64,000 nt of DNA from Diatrype stigma. Its lineage: Eukaryota > Ascomycota > Sordariomycetes > Xylariales > Diatrypaceae. Of this stretch, positions 58,101 to 64,000 are shown one piece after another; position 1 is the stretch's first letter; each line of letters begins with the position of its first letter. The notes under the pieces are model-generated. The model had not been told where the DNA came from and did no database searches. It saw only the letters and a program-made list of their open reading frames with translations. Location of the stretch: assembly GCA_022225965.2 (NCBI GenBank), contig JAKJXP020000047.1:289312-353311 (forward strand). Reading direction: 5' to 3'. The position numbers and the translations under genes are program-made.

Positions 58101-60822
58101 CCGATGTATGCGAACTCGCCACTGCTACCTCTACAACCACACCATACGGGTATAAGCCCATATGCATATAAGGCAAGGTGCTGATGAGTACCCACGATAA
58201 TCTAGCCGTTCGGTCCCATTGATTGGTTGATGTCATGCAGCAGCCTGGTAGAAGCGGCTCTCAATAAATCTCATCAAACACATCTGACGTTTTCGCGCGT
58301 TTTCAGGGCAGAATACCAGGATACCTAATTACAGACCCAAACCGCTAATCTGCAATAGCATAGGCAGTTAACGTTGCCAATAACATCGAGTAGAGAACGA
58401 TACGAAACTTCATATTTTATGTTTCAGGTGTTAAACCAAAAAGCTCGTGTCTTTCTGATAGTTTCGCACCATATCAGGTTGGCAACATATAGTTTCACTC
58501 CGAGTATATAGGTGGGTAAGCAGACCTGAGTAAAGGGGAAGAAAGAGAAGAGCGATGTTACGCTGCCGGGTCTGCTAGCCAGATACTTTGCGAGATTTGC
58601 CGCAACAATGGCGATTCCTAAGTAGCAATTCATCACTTAGAACCGGTGGTATGACATGCATACATCCGATTGCTGCTTGCCTACTTCGTAAGTATCTTGA
58701 CAATGAACAGAATAGCCTAAGCTATATCACACTTCTAGTGTCCGCGGTAGCTATTCATAGGGTTCCAGCTGAGAGGCCGTGTCTGGATATAGCTGCCAAC
58801 GTAGAGTTTATATAACCAGCGCTAACACTGCATCAACATCATCAAGGGCCGCTACGTGGTCGATGATGCCGGACAGAGGCAGCCGCGATTACAGCTCTCT
58901 CTGCTTATTATAACTGTAGTACATACTACGTAGTAGTAAACTGACGGCGTTTATTCCGACGGCGCATGGCAAATCGGTGCAGGCTGGGAATGGCCGGCGA
59001 TGAACTGTGGAGGGAAAAGGGGGGACGATTATGATCGCTGGATCGCTACTAGCTCATATGAGTATATGCAGGTGAACGTTTTTTCGAAACCAAACTAGAC
59101 GGGTTTAGCGCCAATCAAGTGTCCATGGTCTCCAGGCCAGGGGGGCACTTCAGCAGCTCTAATTGGCCGTCCATGCATCATTTCCCAATTACGCTTTTCC
59201 TGTTATAGCCGTTTATCCTTGTCTAATTTCAGCAAGGTCGCGACCAGGCCCAGCGTTGATCCGACGCCCCCAGTTTTCCATTCGATCCCCTGAAATTGGG
59301 TTGCTCCAAAGTCCAGCGACATCACAAGCAGCAGGGAAAGAGCTCCAAGGAAACATTACCTATCTGGGTACTGTACGAAACGTGCCTGCTATTTAGGTCC
59401 GGTCATAGGGCAGATGGGGTGATGTATATGAACTTCTAAGCGAGTTGACAGGAAAAGAGGAAGAAAGAGAGAATCCACGACAGCTATCAAAGTATGAATC
59501 TCCAAAGTATAACGACAATAGATACATGTAGGCAGTTACATGTATGTATGTAGTAGTGATTTCTCCTGTATACCTAGGTACACACACATATCATACCACA
59601 TACCCATATGTAGATGTCTAGCTAGGTACATAGGTACAGGTATGCGTCTCAACTGCAGCCAGTCAGCTAGCAGGTCAGCCTAGCCCAGCCGAACTTTAGG
59701 CAGGTACCTACCTGTTATCTGGAACGTACCACTCACTGCAGGTGGTTATCAACCTTGAACCAAGGCGGCACACACCCAGACACCTGCACCCAGACACCTG
59801 CACCCAGACTGCCAAACTGGCTGACTGCCTGGCAACCTGCCGACACCAAACATCCACCCAGGGCTGCCGCCAGGCTTTTCCGCCTTGAGGCCACCTCCGT
59901 TTCCACAGGCAGAGGGACCCCCGACAGACCCAAGAGACCCATCCGTTCTCCCATTTCCAGCTGCTCCACCTGCCCACCCACTACTCCCACTACTGCTAGG
60001 TACAGATTAGCACCCTCTAGGGAGCCTAGGACTGAGGTACTGTACCAGCTGGACCAGCAAGTAACTATTCCACCTGCAGTTTCTATCTTCCCCCTTCACG
60101 CCTGCTCAACCACCCTTTTTCTCTTTTTCCTCCTCCCCATCGTCGACGGCCTCTCGGTCCAAATTTCTTTTCGGTCATCCTGCCATTGGCATTCTTTTCA
60201 CATACAGTCTCTTCATCCCACCAATTGAGGAGCATTTAGTAAGTTACCAAACCATTTCCATCTTGAGAATCAATCCAGCCTTCATCCATCATCCATCATC
60301 CATCAACCCATCAACCCATCAACCCATCACCCAGCATCTTCATGTGCAACGCGACCCGGCTTTACCTACCAGCACCGTACTTCCCATCTAACAACCACGC
60401 TGATCAACCATCGCTGGCCCCCATCTCCCGTCTCTCCACCCCCTTGATTATTCGTCTCCTTCCAAGTCCTTCGGATCGTGCGATTTGTTCTGCGATTCAA
60501 TCTATCCCACGTTTTATGTCAACTACCGGTCGCAAAACACGCATTATAAGCGGACCATCGGTTCAGACCAAGTCGCGAGCCGGTTACTTTCCATTGTAAT
60601 CGGTTTCTGAGACAAATCATCCCGAACTCTGCATATCAACAGAAAACACCGCCTATCGCAAACAATCACTCCGGACATTCGGACCCAGGCTTCTGACCCA
60701 GGCCTACTTGCTAACCAGCTATACCTATAGACAACGCCGTGGTCATTTAATACCAATATATAAACGACCCCGCGACATACAATCTTTATTATTTCGTCTT
60801 CCGACTAGACAAATCTGCCAAG
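55198..60822. other. Intergenic region of 5.6 kb, no gene supported
   Basis: It lies between the divergent Smr (minus) and G-alpha (plus) genes. It holds (TGCA)4 at 55973-55990, a 20-base perfect palindrome at 56854-56873, ACATACATAC and TACCTAGGTA motifs near 57830-58050, a CACCTGCACCCAGA triple repeat at about 59772-59810, and CATCCAT/CAACCCATC arrays at 60287-60330. The last 700 bases are pyrimidine-rich with many CATC repeats and look like the promoter and leader of the G-alpha gene. Open frames of up to 157 codons (59755-60228) have no family signal. Confidence 0.55.
56854..56873. repeat. 20-base perfect palindrome
   Basis: TTCTAGTGTCGACACTAGAA reads identically on both strands with no spacer. 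It lies in non-coding DNA about 4 kb upstream of the G-alpha gene. Confidence 0.9.
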
Positions 60823-62050
60823 ATGGGTTGTGGAATGAGCATGGAGGACAAGGAGGGCAAGGCCCGCAACGAGGAGATCGAGAACCAACTGAAGCGGGAC
60901 AAGATGATGCAGCGGAACGAGATCAAGATGCTTCTTCTGGGTTGGTAACGTCTTGGCCTCAATTCTAATCGAAAATCTATCTAACATCCAGTCCAGGTGC
61001 TGGTGAATCCGGAAAGTCGACCATCCTGAAGCAGATGAAGCTTATTCACGAAGGCGGGTACTCACGCGATGAGCGGGAATCGTTCAAGGAGATTATCTTC
61101 AGCAACACGGTCCAATCGATGCGCGTGATTCTCGAGGCCATGGAGTCCCTAGAACTACCTCTTGAAGACCAACGGATGGAGTACCACGTTCAGACAATCT
61201 TCATGCAGCCAGCCCAGATCGAGGGCGACGTCTTGCCCCCAGAGGTCGGCAACGCTATCGAGGCTCTCTGGAAGGATCATGGTGTTCAGCAATGTTTTAA
61301 GAGATCTCGCGAGTACCAGCTCAACGACTCGGCAAGATAGTAGGTGCCGCGATTTCCCCACGCGACCGCGGAACCTAATTCTAACGCTGCTTATAGCTAC
61401 TTCGATAACATCGCGCGTATTGCCGCCCCCGACTACATGCCTAACGATCAGGATGTGCTGCGATCCCGTGTAAAGACGACCGGTATCACAGAGACGACTT
61501 TTATCATCGGTGATCTAACCTACCGGATGTTCGACGTCGGTGGTCAACGATCAGAGCGAAAGAAGTGGATTCACTGCTTCGAGAACGTTACCACTATCCT
61601 CTTCCTCGTTGCCATTTCCGAATATGACCAGCTCCTTTTCGAGGATGAGACGGTCAACCGTATGCAAGAAGCTCTGACGCTATTCGACTCGATCTGCAAC
61701 TCGCGGTGGTTCATCAAGACGTCGATTATCTTGTTCTTGAACAAGATTGATAGATTCAAGGAGAAGCTTCCGGTCAGCCCAATGAAGAACTACTTCCCCG
61801 ACTACGAAGGTGGCGATGACTACGCGGCCGCCTGTGACTACATCCTCAACAGATTCGTCAGCTTAAATCAACACGAGACGAAACAAATCTACACGCACTT
61901 TACGTGCGCGACAGATACCACCCAGATCCGCTTCGTCATGGCTGCGGTCAACGGTTAGTGGCCTCATGAATAGCGTGTTTGATGCCTGTGCTAACAAGAA
62001 GTTTAGATATCATCATCCAGGAGAACCTGCGCCTGTGTGGTTTGATCTAA
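60823..62050 (+). CDS. gna-1: Heterotrimeric G-protein alpha subunit, group I
   Basis: Predicted 353-residue GTP-binding protein that couples membrane receptors to effectors such as adenylate cyclase; fungal orthologues act in growth, mating, conidiation and virulence. Exons: 60823-60940, 60997-61339, 61397-61953 and 62007-62050, all in frame. The N-terminus MGCGMS carries Gly2 for myristoylation and Cys3 for palmitoylation. G-box motifs are GAGESGKST (about 40-48), [12 protein letters not shown] with the catalytic Arg near 178, [20 protein letters not shown] and TCATDT. The C-terminus NLRLCGLI has the Cys four residues from the end that marks pertussis-toxin-sensitive Gi-like subunits and group I fungal subunits. 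The sequence follows Neurospora GNA-1 and its orthologues almost throughout, as I remember them. The donors of introns 1 and 3 (gttggt, gttagt) are not the strongest, but the protein leaves no doubt about the joins. Confidence 0.97.
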
Positions 62051-64000
62051 TCTTATGCGAAAAACGATACCAAAATACCCTCAATCTCTCTACTCGACGG
62101 CTGCCAATAATCCTGTATACCCGGCTAACGACGCCGATATGTACTCTCCGAACCATGACCCGACGGAGCTTCTTCCATATGCCTGTTCTACACGCCTGCA
62201 CTACTCCACATACATCCCTCTCGTTCTAACGCGTCTCCGTACAATCCCCGTCGACATGTGGGGATGTGCCTGACCACGAGAGGTTAGGTAGTAGGCGGCG
62301 GCGACGGGAGGGGGGGCATTGCATCTACATTCCCGGCGGTTACATATCTTGTTTAATTATGCTTTTCTGGTGTCGTCGGTCTCTTTTCTTTTCCTTTTTT
62401 TGCGACGAAGGCACGTGGTATGCCTTCCATCGAGCGACTAAAAGTCTCTAGCTGTGTAGTGTAAGGAGAATATCCTGTGGTGGTGAGGATGGGAGCAACG
62501 CCTGTGACGATACTATACCGTGGCCATTACCAGAGGGACTTCAGAAGGCGGTCCCAGGAGATGGTTGGATTTGTCTAAGGATAAATGGAACTGATCACTA
62601 TCCATTTCAGTCTTGGTCCCAGTAATAATTGGACCGAGAATTTCGCTGCTTGTTCATTTCTATCGTGAGGAATTCTTGGTCGGGTCTCATGAGACTACTC
62701 CTTAAGTAGTCTGCATTCGCACTACCCTCTCCTGTGCTTTCAGGTCTAAAGCCCCAAGTCGCGTAATTAAGAGGAACTGACAAACCCTTTCGATATGGAT
62801 TTCCGCCGTCCAAAAACGACCTCACCACAGGAAAAGCAACAACTCCTGCCCTACATGAGATTCTTCCCAGTTCTTATCAACTCGTTTTCACCCCTCCACG
62901 TTTTCCGCGAGCTTTGTCGTCTCGGCGGTATAAATCAAAAGCCTGACCGGCGAGAACAAGATTCACGGGGCTGAAGAGATGGTAGGCGGCCCTCCGGAAT
63001 TGATGGTCTTTGCTACAAATGATATGTTGATCGGGGCTTGTGATGCCTCAATGCATTAGGTGGCTAGTCTTCACTTCTCCGAAAGCTGCCTGGGAACAAG
63101 GGAAAAAGTTCAAGCTCGACATCTTCACCCTGGGCTTGGCCGGATTGTATATGTCTATCTGTATATAACGTATCTGGCTGGCAGTGGTTGGGCGTTCCAG
63201 GCAGGAGGGCAATGTCGTCGTCATCTGAAATATCCGTCAAAGGGGAGGGAGGAGGGGAGCAGGCTTCCGGCACAGTAGCTTAAGATCTTCTTCCAAAAGA
63301 AGAAAAACCCTAATAATACACATCTGACTGATAGAGGAAGGCATGCTCGATTTGTTAACTCGTGATGATTTGAAAACTTGGGGGTGTTTCAACCCATATC
63401 AAGCATTCCTTGCTTCTGTGATCGGTTGTAACGGCGGCTCAACTCTGTAACATGACTGCAATAAGTGGTAGGTAGGTACTGTGTAGGTACTACCTGGACT
63501 TCGAGCACCAATACGTGAAGAACATCGGTTGGGCTCCATGAAAGAATGACATAGTCTCGAGTTCGACGATGGTCATCGTGATTGGGTAGCCTCGCCTGGC
63601 GAGGAAAACCCAGCAGATGGACAATTCTTGATACAAGGTATATATAAAAAATAAATATATATAGCTAAGTCGGTGCCCGGCCTCGTCGACAGCCAAGCGC
63701 CCAGCATTTTACCCACGCCCCTTCACCCACGCCCCTGTGAGGGTATGATCATAGCGATGGCTGAGCCGGCAGGTTCGACTAGAGAACACCGGGAGAGGTT
63801 GGGCGAGAACCTTCTTTCCTCATACGTAGATGGATCTATGAATCGGCAGGGCTGAATGGAATCCCCGTCCAGAGGACTGGTAGCCATAGTCTAGTTAACT
63901 CCTGGTAGGTAGTCGAATACTCCAGAATAAAAGAAAGAAGAAGAGAAAGAAAAAAAAAAAGAAGGGGGGGGGGGGGGGGGGGTAGACAGACAGACAGTTT
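62051..64000. other. 3' flank of the G-alpha gene and intergenic DNA
   Basis: About 1.95 kb without a supportable gene. A minus-strand frame at 63273-63064 has a coding-like acidic stretch (LTDISDDDDIALLPG) but no recognisable domain, and I could not extend it. The region ends in an A-rich tract, a G run and CAGA repeats. Confidence 0.5.
63964..63982. repeat. Homopolymer run of 19 G
   Basis: An A/G-rich stretch (63927-63963) leads directly into 19 consecutive G, then TAGACAGACAGACAG. Its length is likely to be uncertain in any assembly. Confidence 0.85.

Noticed and set aside
59755..60228. 157-codon plus-strand frame upstream of the G-alpha gene
   Set aside because: Low-complexity Pro/Thr peptide over a CACCTGCACCCAGA repeat and pyrimidine-rich leader; no domain.

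Overview
This window looks like a filamentous ascomycete chromosome, most likely a Pezizomycotina fungus of the Sordariomycete type. The evidence is short GT-AG introns with CTNAC-like branch points, a Zn2Cys6 regulator, a group I G-protein alpha subunit, a DUF3716 protein, a GC-rich Ser/Gln-rich protein and long mid-GC intergenic DNA. I support 12 protein genes. Their exons were joined by hand from reading frame, splice sites and family motifs. I saw no rRNA, convincing tRNA, CRISPR or prokaryotic feature.

Layout. From 1 to 24.6 kb there is one supportable gene, a TALE homeodomain factor (4.2-5.7 kb, minus), followed by about 19 kb without a gene. That stretch holds many short tandem repeats and two non-autonomous transposon-like elements with terminal inverted repeats (11.7-12.0 and 12.8-13.5 kb). 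From 24.6 to 35.5 kb lie two head-to-head pairs. The first is a caspase-like protein fused to a rhodanese-like domain (minus) beside a Zn2Cys6 regulator (plus). The second is a PEBP-family protein (minus) beside an emopamil-binding/EXPERA protein (plus). From 37.7 to 43.7 kb are a hydrophilic, probably disordered protein and a large Ser/Gln-rich protein. From 44.9 to 55.2 kb is a dense housekeeping block: RAE1/GLE2 mRNA export factor, SAS10/UTP3 ribosome-biogenesis factor, TSC10 sphingolipid reductase, a DUF3716 protein and a DUF1771-Smr protein with a C-terminal CaaX-like box. A 5.6 kb gene-free stretch leads to the G-alpha gene (60.8-62.05 kb). The last 2 kb hold no supportable gene.

How the genes relate. 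This is not an operon or an obvious biosynthetic cluster. The housekeeping genes act in separate processes (nuclear export, small-subunit rRNA processing, sphingolipid synthesis, signalling). The most unusual item is the caspase-like/rhodanese fusion. Its caspase part keeps a recognisable His/Cys dyad, while its rhodanese part lacks the catalytic Cys. It is divergent from a Zn2Cys6 regulator that could be its local controller; that link is inference. Other points of interest are a 27-nt microexon carrying the HxxxE motif of the EXPERA protein, a possible prenylation signal on the Smr protein, and three short inverted-repeat elements of different structure.
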